Shown piece after piece: positions 7,246-15,356 of a DNA stretch of 42,495 bases. Below the pieces are notes generated by a model, which searched no databases, was not told the DNA's origin, and saw only the letters and a program-made list of their open reading frames with translations. This stretch comes from Candidatus Omnitrophota bacterium (GTDB lineage Bacteria; Omnitrophota; Gorgyraeia; B26-G9): positions 1 to 42,495 of the forward strand of contig JACQZH010000043.1 in NCBI GenBank assembly GCA_016213925.1, given 5' to 3'. The number at the start of each line of letters is the position of its first letter. Within the stretch, counting starts at the first letter, position 1. The position numbers and the translations under genes were made by a program.

Positions 7246-8775
7246 ATGAAAAATATTTTAAATTATACTCATGTAGAAGCAAAACAATACTTCTTAAAAG
7301 AAGAAAGTTATTTTAATTTTGATCTTCCTCCGTATTTCAAGTTTCAAAATCTTATTACCAAACTATCTGAGAAACTGGACAATAAATTGCTTTCGGATTT
7401 CTATAACACATACAAAAATGCAGGTAAAAAAAATTCTAAAGCAACTTATCCGAGTGAATTTGAAAATGTTAACTATAAACTGCTTAACAATAAAGATGGT
7501 CGGTTTGCATGGCGTCCATTTCAGCTTATACATCCAGCTATATATGTTTCACTTGTTCATCGGATAACAGAAAAACAAAATTGGGAGTTTATAGTTAAAA
7601 GGTTTAAGTCTTTTAGCAAGGATCCGAGAATATCTTGTTTTAGTATTCCTCTGGAATCAGATAGTAAAATATCGGATAAAGCAAAATCTGTATTGAATTG
7701 GTGGCAATCCATCGAACAAAAATCTATAGGTTTGGCATTAGAGTACGAATATATTTTACACACAGATATTGCAGATTGTTATGGCTCTCTTTATACTCAT
7801 ACAATCCCTTGGGCACTACATTCTAAAAAAACAGCTAAAAAAGAAAAAGATAATAAGCTTTTAATTGGCAATGTGATTGATTGGCACCTTCAAGATATGT
7901 CCTATGGACAAACAAATGGTATCCCCCAAGGTAGTACTTTAATGGATTTTGTTGCTGAAATGGTTTTAGGGTATGCTGATCTTGAATTATCAGAAAGAAT
8001 TAGGAGATTAAAATTAGCTGATTTTCAAATACTTAGGTATCGGGATGACTATCGAATATTAGCGAATAACCCGCAAGATGCCGAACTTATAGTAAAACAT
8101 ATTACGGAAATCATGATAGAACTTGGAATGCAGCTGAGCGCAAAAAAAACATTACTTTCCAATGATGTAGTGCAGGATTCAATTAAGCCAGACAAGCTGT
8201 TTTGGATTTATAGTAAAAAAGAAACTGGTAATTTACAAAAAGACTTATTACTAATACACAATCTTTCCAAGAAACATCCAAACTCAGGCAGTTTAACTAG
8301 ATCTCTGCATGAATTTTTTTATCGAATCGAACCCATTAAAAAAACAAACCAAAACATTACTGTTCTTATAAGTATAATCATTGATATTACCTACAAAAAT
8401 CCACGGACATATCCCATTTCAGCTGCAATACTTAGTAAATTTATAACATTGATTAGTTCAAAAAAGGCACAAAACAGGATATTAGGTTTAATATTAAGGC
8501 GATTTGAAAAAATTCCGAATACTGGATACTTGCAGATATGGCTTCAACGAATTCTTTTAAAGACAAACCCTAATTACAGTTTTAATGAAGATCTCTGTAA
8601 GAAAGTAATTGATTCAAATATTTCTATATGGAATTCTGATTGGCTTAAGGATTCTCTGAAAAACATTATAAACTCTAATCCAGTTGTTGATAAAAAAGTT
8701 ATCCAAAAAATACGAGCAATAATTGATGCTAAAGAAGTAGAACTTTTTGAATCAAAAACAATCTATACATATTGA
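7246..8775 (+). CDS. Cassette 2: stand-alone reverse transcriptase (Abi/DRT-like)
   Basis: This 509-residue protein has the core fingers-palm motifs of a reverse transcriptase. The first metal aspartate is in HTDIADCYGSLYTH (about 172-185), the template-grip motif is QTNGIPQGS (222-230), and the active-site box is YRDD (265-268). The following FWIYSKK region fits motif D/E. Retron, group II intron and DGR partners are absent: no msr/msd-like RNA, no maturase or HNH domain, no repeat pair. The C-terminal 200 residues are an unrecognised helical domain, as in abortive-infection (AbiA/AbiK) and DRT defence enzymes. It is alone in its cassette, whose ends match perfectly (GTTATGTG / CACATAAC). 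The exact DRT class cannot be fixed by eye. Confidence 0.8.
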   Translation: MKNILNYTHVEAKQYFLKEESYFNFDLPPYFKFQNLITKLSEKLDNKLLSDFYNTYKNAGKKNSKATYPSEFENVNYKLLNNKDGRFAWRPFQLIHPAIYVSLVHRITEKQNWEFIVKRFKSFSKDPRISCFSIPLESDSKISDKAKSVLNWWQSIEQKSIGLALEYEYILHTDIADCYGSLYTHTIPWALHSKKTAKKEKDNKLLIGNVIDWHLQDMSYGQTNGIPQGSTLMDFVAEMVLGYADLELSERIRRLKLADFQILRYRDDYRILANNPQDAELIVKHITEIMIELGMQLSAKKTLLSNDVVQDSIKPDKLFWIYSKKETGNLQKDLLLIHNLSKKHPNSGSLTRSLHEFFYRIEPIKKTNQNITVLISIIIDITYKNPRTYPISAAILSKFITLISSKKAQNRILGLILRRFEKIPNTGYLQIWLQRILLKTNPNYSFNEDLCKKVIDSNISIWNSDWLKDSLKNIINSNPVVDKKVIQKIRAIIDAKEVELFESKTIYTY

Positions 8776-8814
8776 TTAAATAAACAAACAGAACTGTAAA
8801 TTGAAATATAAAAA

Positions 8815-8898
8815 CACATAACAATTCGCTCCAGGGCAATCGGAACCCGCCCCGAAAAAGCCGGGTCGGTCTCCTCTGCCTGAGCTCAAGCGTTAGCC
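8815..8898 (+). other. attC site 2
   Basis: R'' is CACATAAC (8815-8822), an 8/8 complement of cassette 2's start at 7216. R' is GTTAGCC (8892-8898). The interior is nearly identical to attC site 1, with one extra G. Confidence 0.9.
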
Positions 8899-8920
8899 TA
8901 TGATAAAAGAAGGATATAAT

Positions 8921-9379
8921 ATGCTACAAATATTATTAGGAGCAGGAGTTTTATCTGCGCTTATTGCAGGGCTTATTTCGTTCCGACTGCAAAACAATTT
9001 CTTTAAAGAGCAAACAAAATGTTTGCAAGAAAAAGAAGAACAAGATAATTTTAAAAAAGCTGAATTTATAAAAAAAGCTTTTCTGCATGAATCAAACTAT
9101 AATATTTTATTAGCCGAAAAAGCTAATGCTATGCAGCAAAGAATAGAGCAATATTTTGACACTCAATGTTACTCATTATTTAAAGAGAACATTGCCTTAT
9201 TAGGTGATGAGTTAGCAGAAAGTATTAACAATCTCTATATTGAATTATTTAGCGCCAATTCTCAAATTAAAAAATTAAATTACACCCAAGTAAATTATTT
9301 AAGCATAAAACCAGTATACGAAAACCAAAAGGAAAAGCTTGAAAAATTTGTTACTTTTTTAAAAACTAAATTAAAATAA
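8921..9379 (+). CDS. Cassette 3: membrane-anchored coiled-coil protein, unknown
   Basis: The chosen ATG at 8921 has an AGAAGGA ribosome site 7 bp upstream; an in-frame ATG at 8900 lies in the attC junction without one. The 152-residue product has one N-terminal membrane helix (LQILLGAGVLSALIAGLISF). A mostly helical, charged region follows (about residues 30-150), including FKEQTKCLQEKEEQDNFKK and QKEKLEKFVTFLKTKLK. No family is recognised. The topology, one anchor plus cytoplasmic helices, is common in accessory defence and phage-exclusion proteins but does not prove a role. Confidence 0.6.
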   Translation: MLQILLGAGVLSALIAGLISFRLQNNFFKEQTKCLQEKEEQDNFKKAEFIKKAFLHESNYNILLAEKANAMQQRIEQYFDTQCYSLFKENIALLGDELAESINNLYIELFSANSQIKKLNYTQVNYLSIKPVYENQKEKLEKFVTFLKTKLK

Positions 9380-9383
9380 AAAA

Positions 9384-9460
9384 AGCTAACATCGCTTCAG
9401 GTAATCGGAACCCGCGCTCTATCGGGCTCGGCCTCCTTTACCTAAGCTTAAATGTTAGCT
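9384..9460 (+). other. attC site 3
   Basis: R'' AGCTAAC (9384-9390) and R' GTTAGCT (9454-9460) are perfect complements. Inner arms TTCAGGTAA and TTACCTAAG pair. Family A, but with an altered loop (CGCGCTCTATCGGG). Confidence 0.9.
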
Positions 9461-9479
9461 GTTACAAAAGGGGAATTAA

Positions 9480-10124
9480 ATGGCGATATTTACACCTCGC
9501 GGATTAAAAATAAGAATTTCTATTCCTTATGCATTTGCCTTACTATCAAGATTATATCCTAAAGTCAGCGCTTTTCGAGTTTTAAAAACTGTTGAAGGGA
9601 TAGAATTATTACCAAAAGCAGTTACATTTATTACAGCTATTATATGTTTTATACTAAAAATAGAACCTGTCAGAATATTTTATCTTGTATTTGCATCTTA
9701 TTTAATTATCACATTAATAAATACTTTTGGATTTTATGTTATTCCGGGTTTAGTAAGCATTGGAACAATCTTTAGCTACATATCTGGTTATGGTATCTAC
9801 CTGATCAGTTTAATTATTATTGGATTTATCCTAACTGGATGGCAGGGGTTGATGGCCTTATTTGCTGCAAAAAGTTTAGGTTGGGTTATAACATTTTTTA
9901 TTGAATTATTACAAACCAAAAGGATTTACAACTTAGGTGGGCATGCCTTTACAGCTTCAGAAAGAAATTTTTTCAATGCTTATCGGCTTCATGCTTCAAG
10001 AATGGGAGTAACAACAAATATTGATGTGGCAGATGAAGAACTAAAGGAAGAATACTATATGAAATCTCTCGAAGAACTTTCATATAAATGGCCAGAAGTA
10101 GTAAATAGGTTTACTACAGATTGA
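9480..10124 (+). CDS. Cassette 4: polytopic membrane protein, unknown
   Basis: This 214-residue protein has about four membrane helices between residues 45 and 145 (AVTFITAIICFIL, IFYLVFASYLIITLINTFGF, LVSIGTIFSYISGYGIYLISLIIIGFIL, GWVITFFIELL). Soluble N- and C-terminal segments flank them. The C-terminal 60 residues are polar (SERNFFNAYRLHASRMG, then an acidic ADEELKEEYY). The start follows an AAGGGG ribosome-like site. No known family is recognised and no catalytic motif is visible. It stands alone in its cassette. Confidence 0.6.
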   Translation: MAIFTPRGLKIRISIPYAFALLSRLYPKVSAFRVLKTVEGIELLPKAVTFITAIICFILKIEPVRIFYLVFASYLIITLINTFGFYVIPGLVSIGTIFSYISGYGIYLISLIIIGFILTGWQGLMALFAAKSLGWVITFFIELLQTKRIYNLGGHAFTASERNFFNAYRLHASRMGVTTNIDVADEELKEEYYMKSLEELSYKWPEVVNRFTTD

Positions 10125-10201
10125 TAGATTTCTTATAAGAATCGGAGTTAGAATATTAGAATAAACTAACTTCAAAAGCATAAAAATAAAACAATAAAAC
10201 C

Positions 10202-10263
10202 GTCTAACAAATCACTGCACCTGATTTTGCCTGCGGCAAAACAGGTGAGTTCAAATGTTCGAT
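10202..10263 (+). other. attC site 4 (short)
   Basis: R'' GTCTAAC is at 10202-10208 and the unusual R' GTTCGAT at 10257-10263. The stem is CACCTG-TTTTGCC / GGCAAAA-CAGGTG, about 56 bp in total. It is unlike the longer sites on either side. Confidence 0.75.
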
Positions 10264-11094
10264 CAAGAAATAATAAAAAAAATGATAAAGCTTATTGATC
10301 TGATAAGTTTAGCTTGTATAACGATGGGAAAATTCAAAATCCATTGTGCTACGGGGTCAAATCCCGCTCCACTTGAGGCGTTTTATGACGACAAATTTAA
10401 AAAGTGGCAAGAATATCAAAATAACCGCAACTTCAAATGCGACCATATCATATCCTTGATCCACCTTGGCGGTTCTGATTGGCTCTTTGCTGGGATTTAC
10501 AAAGTCAACGGTATTCGGCCAAAATCAAACAATGAAAAATCATGGTTCGAGTATTCGACATCCGAACTCCCCGGTTTAGATCATCTCACCGGACGTGCCA
10601 TAATAGTATTCAACAAGAATTTTAGAGCCTCTTATCTGATAGGTGACCGATATGCTTCCCTATTGTTGGTAAAAGAGATCAAACCGGAACGGCAGTCAAT
10701 CGGGGACTTTCCAGGGTACAACAAAGTCTGTTTGCCGCTTCGAGGACTCAAGACAGTTGTCCGTCAGCAACTTCAAAGCTGGAAAACGGCATTGAGCAAC
10801 ATCGCTGGTGTTTATCTAATCTCTGATACAATGACCGGAAAACAATACGTTGGTAGCGCATACGGCGACATTGGAATCTGGCAAAGGTGGTGTGCCTATG
10901 CTACCACCGGCCACGGAGGCAACAAGGAGCTAAGAGATTTACTGAGAGAAAAAGGCGATGATTACGCGCTTAATTTTCTGTTTACAATTCTTGAGGTTAT
11001 TGACCTTAATGCAAGCAAAGAATATATCACCGCTCGCGAATGCCATTGGAAGGATGCTTTACTGACAAGGCAATATGGATATAACAGCAACTAA
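10255..11094 (+). CDS. Cassette 5: GIY-YIG endonuclease-domain protein
   Basis: The 279-residue protein ends in a GIY-YIG nuclease domain (about 182-279). It shows GVYLI (185-189), the YVG triad (198-200), the catalytic Arg211 in WQRWCAY and a Glu in ITARECHWKDAL (about 263). The N-terminal 180 residues are an unknown domain with GSDWLFAGIYKVNG and HLTGRAIIVFNK, probably target recognition. The start ATG at 10255 overlaps the attC R' core, so translation begins at the cassette boundary itself. ATG 10282 (codon 10) is an alternative. Base composition looks less AT-rich than the neighbouring cassettes. GIY-YIG proteins with such N-termini could restrict foreign DNA; that role is inferred. Confidence 0.75.
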   Translation: MFDQEIIKKMIKLIDLISLACITMGKFKIHCATGSNPAPLEAFYDDKFKKWQEYQNNRNFKCDHIISLIHLGGSDWLFAGIYKVNGIRPKSNNEKSWFEYSTSELPGLDHLTGRAIIVFNKNFRASYLIGDRYASLLLVKEIKPERQSIGDFPGYNKVCLPLRGLKTVVRQQLQSWKTALSNIAGVYLISDTMTGKQYVGSAYGDIGIWQRWCAYATTGHGGNKELRDLLREKGDDYALNFLFTILEVIDLNASKEYITARECHWKDALLTRQYGYNSN

Positions 11095-11108
11095 GAATAA
11101 AACTAAAT

Positions 11109-11184
11109 GATCGAACAAGGCAATCCAGGTAATTTTATTCCGCGGCAAAGCCGCTCCATAAAATACCTGATTTTCGTGTTATAG
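11109..11184 (+). other. attC site 5
   Basis: R'' GATCGAAC (11109-11116) is an 8/8 complement of the non-standard cassette 5 start GTTCGATC (10257-10264). R' is GTTATAG (11178-11184). Arms CCAGGTAATTTTAT / ATAAAATACCTG surround CCGCGGC-AAA-GCCGC. This is family B. Confidence 0.92.
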
Positions 11185-11194
11185 GTAAAAAATT

Positions 11195-12133
11195 ATGACT
11201 AAAAAAAATGTTTTAATATTTTGTGTTTTGTTTTTATTATTCTGCATTACAGCACAGGCTGGAACATTTACCATCCCTGACTGGTTGATAAACTCATGTG
11301 TTTTTATTATGCGTGGTGAAGAAGTTAACGGGACAGGTTTTCTTATTTGGATTAAAGAATATGATTCCAACTTTTGTTATCTTGTTACAGCAAAACATGT
11401 GGCTCAATCTGTTTTGAGTAATACTCAAGACCCTTTAAAAATACGTTTTAATCTAAAGGAAGGTAATAATGCAAAAATCTTTGATTTTCCAACCTTCAAC
11501 TTTAAAGGAAAAAGGTGGATAGAACATGAAAATCCCACAATAGATATTGCGGTCATTCCACTTACTATCTTTGACAAAGTGTCGAAACTTGAAGTAGGAG
11601 TTCGTATAATAGAAAGCCCCGAAGACGAATTTTTAGCGACAACTCAATGGATTAACAAATACAAGGTAGCTCCTGGAGACCAGGCATTTAGCCTTGGTCT
11701 TGTTCCGTATCTTTATGCAAAAGATCAAAAGAATCTTGTCTTATCAAGGTTTGGCACTATTTCTCTTCTCCTTGACCAGGAAATCAACTTGCCTGGTGGT
11801 AAACAAAAAGCATATTTTCTTGACTGTCAAGCTTTTCCAGGCAATAGTGGAGGGCCCGCATTTGTTCTTATTGAGCGTTCAGAAGAAGGCCCGCTTCTTT
11901 CTGGCTGGCGCTTCGGATTATTAGGTGTCGTTGCGGAATTTGTACCAAGCGCTCTTCGAACTAATATAGTTGATATTCAAGATACACAACACCAGACAAC
12001 AATTCAATTAATTGAAAATACAGGCATCAGCAAGATTATACCTGTTGATTACCTTGTTGATATTTTATTCTCTGATAATCAGAAAGAATTTCGCAAGAAA
12101 ATTATTGCACAAAAAAAAGCAGAAATTCATTAA
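11195..12133 (+). CDS. Cassette 6a: secreted trypsin-like serine protease
   Basis: The 312-residue protein starts with a signal peptide ending about AQA (residue 22) and continues as an S1-fold protease. The full triad is present: His68 in VTAKHVAQ, Asp117 in TIDIAVIPL and Ser218 in FPGNSGGPAF. GTGFLIW (47-53) forms the typical first strand. No PDZ domain follows, so this is a compact exported protease rather than HtrA. Substrates are unknown. It is exported to periplasm or surface, unusual among the defence-like cassettes around it. A 49-codon gene follows within the same cassette. Confidence 0.82.
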   Translation: MTKKNVLIFCVLFLLFCITAQAGTFTIPDWLINSCVFIMRGEEVNGTGFLIWIKEYDSNFCYLVTAKHVAQSVLSNTQDPLKIRFNLKEGNNAKIFDFPTFNFKGKRWIEHENPTIDIAVIPLTIFDKVSKLEVGVRIIESPEDEFLATTQWINKYKVAPGDQAFSLGLVPYLYAKDQKNLVLSRFGTISLLLDQEINLPGGKQKAYFLDCQAFPGNSGGPAFVLIERSEEGPLLSGWRFGLLGVVAEFVPSALRTNIVDIQDTQHQTTIQLIENTGISKIIPVDYLVDILFSDNQKEFRKKIIAQKKAEIH

Positions 12134-12174
12134 GGAACCTCTAATAATGCTTCCCTATACAAAAAGGAGAAATA

Positions 12175-12324
12175 ATGAGCGAACGATTAATTATTAAAAC
12201 ATTTAGAAAACAAGATTTTTCCGCTAGTTTTCCGTGGATGCAATTTTGCGAGGAAATAGGGGTAGATCATGTAGCCCCATCTATAAACATCGCAATTCTT
12301 AAAGATGAATGTAGTAGTAATTGA
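12175..12324 (+). CDS. Cassette 6b: 49-residue hypothetical protein
   Basis: The ORF begins with ATG at 12175, preceded at 5 bp by AAGGAGA, a better ribosome site than most genes here. The product starts MSERLIIKTFRKQDF and ends ILKDECSSN, with no membrane helix or known motif. It lies 41 bp after the protease stop and inside the same cassette (the next attC begins at 12350). It may be a partner, a truncated gene or a chance ORF. The ribosome site argues for translation. Confidence 0.45.
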   Translation: MSERLIIKTFRKQDFSASFPWMQFCEEIGVDHVAPSINIAILKDECSSN

Positions 12325-12349
12325 AAAAGAAATTGAATATTAACTAAAC

Positions 12350-12424
12350 CCTATAACAAAGCAATCCAGGTAATTTTATTACGCGGCAAGCCGCTCCATA
12401 AAATACCTGATTTTTGTGTTATCT
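12350..12424 (+). other. attC site 6
   Basis: R'' CCTATAAC (12350-12357) is an 8/8 complement of cassette 6's start GTTATAGG (11178-11185), so both ORFs belong to one unit. R' is GTTATCT (12418-12424). Family B. Confidence 0.92.
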
Positions 12425-12457
12425 GAAAATAATAAAACCATTATTAGGAGGTTACAA

Positions 12458-14065
12458 ATGGGATCCTTATACTTGAATAGATTATCACAAAAAGAAAGAG
12501 AAGCTTTAATCGAAAAATTATTCCAATCTCAAAAAGAAATTTGCTTCATTTGCGAAAAAACAATTGACCTTAAACTTCACAAAGATGCTCTTGATATTGA
12601 CCATATTGTTCCTACAAAATTAAACGGGAAGGATGACCCCGTTAATTTTGCGTTAACACATTCAAGTTGTAACAGATCAAAACAAGCGTCCGACCTTAAT
12701 ATAGCAAGGATACTTAATCACTTTGATGAGCTTAAAAATAATATTTCCTCTGAAAACCGCGGTCCCAATTTAGACGATATTTTGAAATCAAAGAGCGGCT
12801 CACAATACGAAATAATATTTAACAAACAAAATGGGAAGATTAAATATTCTCTCCCCGAAATTGGCAATAATCAAATCTTTGATTTGCCTGTTTATATAGA
12901 TGCACTCAGTGGGTTTGAATACTTTTTTACAAATCTTCCAATAGAGTATCTTTATCATGATGACAAAATTAATCCGAGGTCAATTGGAGAGAACATATCT
13001 AAGTTAATTCACGAGTTTTATTTAAAAAGGCCACAATTACACATTTCTCTGGCTTGGATCGACCTTAACTGTCCGAAAACCAAAGTAAAAGTTTTTGACG
13101 GGCAACATAAAGCGTCGGCTCAAATATTGCTCGGAGTAAAACAATTGCCAGTTAGAATTTTTATTAATCCCAATCCTGATATTTTATTAACGACCAATAC
13201 AAACGCTGGAACGACTTTAAGACAGGTAGCATTTGATAAATCTGTTCAACGTCACTTAGGTAGCGCTTTGTATCTTGATAGAATTGACAGATATAAAACT
13301 GACTGCAATTTGTCTAATGATAATTATAACTTTTCAGAAAGGGATTTATTGAAGTACTTTAAAGGTGAGTCAAGAGAAATGAAACGATATATTTTGGATG
13401 CAGTTAGAGATTCAATTACCCACAATCCCGAAAACAAATTAAAAGATTATATTGATTTTGGCGGGAGAGGTAAAGATAGACCCCTATCATACAGCACCAT
13501 AGAGAAAACATTTTACTCTTTCTTTATCTTTCAGGATGTTTTAGAAACACCTATCAATTACCGGTTAGAAGAAGGTGGAAATCCGAGAGAATTAGAGAAA
13601 GAACAAATCCTTGAGTTAATGAACTTAATTGCAGAAGAAATATTTATTGGTAAATTTGACGGCGATATTGGCACAAGTCAGATTGAAAGTAAGATTCAAA
13701 AAGGAGAGAACTTGCCGCTACCTCATATACGGGCGTTTAGAATGAGCAAAGAAGAAATTCTCTACAACTGGCTCAGATATATTGAACAAATAATAAAAAA
13801 CTATTTCATTATGCAGGGCAAACCAATTCAAGAAAGCAAATTATTCCAATATAAATTTCCAGAGCCTTTATGGGAGAGGATCAAAATATTCATAAAAAAT
13901 ATTGCTAATCTGCCAGTCTGGATAAATAAAGAACTATCCTCAACTGTTTTCGGTGGTAAACAGGTTAATGATTATTGGCAAACAATTTTTGAAACGGGAA
14001 AATCATCGCAAGGATTACAAGTATTAGCGGAACCAATTGATTTAATGAAAATGATTAAAGATTAA
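12458..14065 (+). CDS. Cassette 7: HNH nuclease fused to DGQHR-type domain
   Basis: The ATG at 12458 is chosen because AGGAGG (12446-12451) sits 6 bp upstream; the longer frame from GTG 12416 starts inside attC. The 535-residue product begins with an HNH domain: CFIC (29-32), LDIDHIVP (45-52) and HSSCNRSK (68-75), with zinc-binding cysteines. A domain with VFDGQHKASAQ (about 212-222) follows. DGQH is the hallmark of the DGQHR/DndB-like, ParB-related family tied to DNA phosphorothioation and other modification-linked restriction. The last 250 residues are helical and unassigned. The pairing suggests a single-protein restriction or sensing device. This is inferred; no dnd genes are nearby. Confidence 0.72.
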   Translation: MGSLYLNRLSQKEREALIEKLFQSQKEICFICEKTIDLKLHKDALDIDHIVPTKLNGKDDPVNFALTHSSCNRSKQASDLNIARILNHFDELKNNISSENRGPNLDDILKSKSGSQYEIIFNKQNGKIKYSLPEIGNNQIFDLPVYIDALSGFEYFFTNLPIEYLYHDDKINPRSIGENISKLIHEFYLKRPQLHISLAWIDLNCPKTKVKVFDGQHKASAQILLGVKQLPVRIFINPNPDILLTTNTNAGTTLRQVAFDKSVQRHLGSALYLDRIDRYKTDCNLSNDNYNFSERDLLKYFKGESREMKRYILDAVRDSITHNPENKLKDYIDFGGRGKDRPLSYSTIEKTFYSFFIFQDVLETPINYRLEEGGNPRELEKEQILELMNLIAEEIFIGKFDGDIGTSQIESKIQKGENLPLPHIRAFRMSKEEILYNWLRYIEQIIKNYFIMQGKPIQESKLFQYKFPEPLWERIKIFIKNIANLPVWINKELSSTVFGGKQVNDYWQTIFETGKSSQGLQVLAEPIDLMKMIKD

Positions 14066-14070
14066 AAAAA

Positions 14071-14130
14071 CAGATAACTTGTTAATATAGCCGACGGCAA
14101 AAAGCGCCGCGGCTGATTATAATGTTATCT
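14071..14130 (+). other. attC site 7 (short)
   Basis: R'' CAGATAAC (14071-14078) is an 8/8 complement of the cassette 7 start GTTATCTG. R' is GTTATCT (14124-14130). The stem is short (GCCG-ACGGC / GCGCCGCGGC) and the site about 60 bp. Confidence 0.85.
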
Positions 14131-14156
14131 ATAAAAAACAAATTGGGGGAAAATCG

Positions 14157-14534
14157 ATGAAATGCTACTACCATGTTGAAAAGGATGCTATTGGGATCTG
14201 TAAAAACTGCAACAAAGGTCTTTGTAAAGAATGCGCTGTTGATGTTACCAATGGGTTAGCTTGTAATAATTCATGCGAAGAAGAAGTCAAAAAAATAAAT
14301 GAAATAATTTCGCGAGGAAAAACGGCATACAGAAAAACTGGAAAAGCATATTTACATAATGCGATAATATATGGATTATTAGGTTTATTTTTCGTTTTAA
14401 TAGGATTTTATTCTTTATTTACGGACGGACATTCCTCATCAGTGTTGTTTATTCTTCCAGCAGGAATAATATTATTACTAGGAGGGTTTTTCTCCTATAC
14501 AAATAGTAAAAAAATATCTAAAATAGAAGGATAA
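14157..14534 (+). CDS. Cassette 8: B-box-like zinc-finger membrane protein
   Basis: The 125-residue protein has an N-terminal zinc finger of B-box type: CYYHVEKDAIGICKNCNKGL, then CKECAVDVTNGLACNNSC (residues 3-40). Cys and His are spaced as in bacterial membrane proteins annotated as B-box zinc-finger proteins. Two membrane helices follow (about 72-90 and 97-113). The start follows TTGGGGGAAAATCG. The finger would face the cytoplasm. Function is unknown. Confidence 0.65.
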   Translation: MKCYYHVEKDAIGICKNCNKGLCKECAVDVTNGLACNNSCEEEVKKINEIISRGKTAYRKTGKAYLHNAIIYGLLGLFFVLIGFYSLFTDGHSSSVLFILPAGIILLLGGFFSYTNSKKISKIEG

Positions 14535-14537
14535 AAC

Positions 14538-14615
14538 TAGATAACAAATCGCTTCAGCTAACTGGTGAGCACGTTCTATGAAGCTCACCCCAGTAGCTGA
14601 GCTCTGGTGTTAGAT
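14538..14615 (+). other. attC site 8
   Basis: R'' TAGATAAC (14538-14545) is an 8/8 complement of cassette 8's start. R' is GTTAGAT (14609-14615). Arms CTTCAGCTAACTGG / CCAGTAGCTGAG and GTGAGC / GCTCAC. Family C, shared with sites 13 and 17. Confidence 0.9.
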
Positions 14616-14637
14616 GAAAAAATAAAAAGGAAATAAA

Positions 14638-15243
14638 ATGATTGCAATCGCATTCGCCATCGTATTAATTCTTATAATTCTTATCGTAGTTTCAATAAAA
14701 TCAACAGGAAATATTAAACTAGTATTTTTGTCAATATCAACGCTTGCCATCATTGTTCCTATAGCCCTTATTCTCTCGATCAAACCTGCACAACAAGGGA
14801 AAATATTGCCTCAATGGGGAAAGATATCTTTATTATTCTTTGAACCAAAAGATTTATGGGAACCGCTCGCACAAGCATCGCTCGAACAAAATAAAAAAGA
14901 ATATAATTTTGTCTTTTCCCATAAATACGTGGGGAATCATGACATCGAGATTGTTCTCTCCAGGCCAGAAATAGACATTTGGAAAATTGAAAAAAACGGC
15001 TTAAGCCTAACTGTTTCAATCTATAATGAAACGAATAAAATATTTTCAAAAACAACGTCCTACGTTGGCGCCTTTAAGGGATTACGCGGTAGCGGGCTCA
15101 CATACCTAAGCTACTCATTGCCTGAAGATTTACCCATAAATAAAGAATTAAAAGTAAAAATTGAAATAACCGGAAATATTGAAAATTTTATAAATCAATA
15201 CGGTAGTGCTAAATTAATAATTAAAAAAAGCTCTGACATCTAA
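14638..15243 (+). CDS. Cassette 9: membrane-anchored protein, unknown
   Basis: The ATG at 14638 follows AAAAAGGAAATAAA. The 201-residue protein has two closely spaced N-terminal membrane helices (about 2-20 and 27-46). A soluble domain of about 150 residues follows, rich in beta-strand pattern (EIVLSRPEIDIWKIEKNGLS, SYVGAFKGLRGSGLTYLSYS, LKVKIEITGNI). No family is recognised. The stop codon TAA lies inside the R'' core of the following attC, so the gene fills its cassette exactly. Confidence 0.6.
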   Translation: MIAIAFAIVLILIILIVVSIKSTGNIKLVFLSISTLAIIVPIALILSIKPAQQGKILPQWGKISLLFFEPKDLWEPLAQASLEQNKKEYNFVFSHKYVGNHDIEIVLSRPEIDIWKIEKNGLSLTVSIYNETNKIFSKTTSYVGAFKGLRGSGLTYLSYSLPEDLPINKELKVKIEITGNIENFINQYGSAKLIIKKSSDI

Positions 15244-15305
15244 CAACTCGCTTCAGGCAATCGGAACCGCTGCGCGTTTCCTCTGCCTGAGCTCCGGCGT
15301 TAGAA
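15237..15305 (+). other. attC site 9
   Basis: R'' CATCTAAC (15237-15244) is an 8/8 complement of cassette 9's start GTTAGATG (14609-14616). R' is GTTAGAA (15299-15305). Family A with a shortened loop (CGCTGCGCG). Confidence 0.9.
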
Positions 15306-15356
15306 AAATAATTTTAAATGAATAAAAAAAATATTCTAATTAGAACAGTTTAACAA

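Noticed and set aside
7246-8775. Group II intron or retron
   Set aside because: The RT has no maturase or HNH domain, and no intron RNA ends or msr/msd-like repeat flank it.
12416-12457. Longer HNH gene from the GTG at 12416
   Set aside because: The extra codons lie in the attC end; the ATG at 12458 has a perfect AGGAGG.
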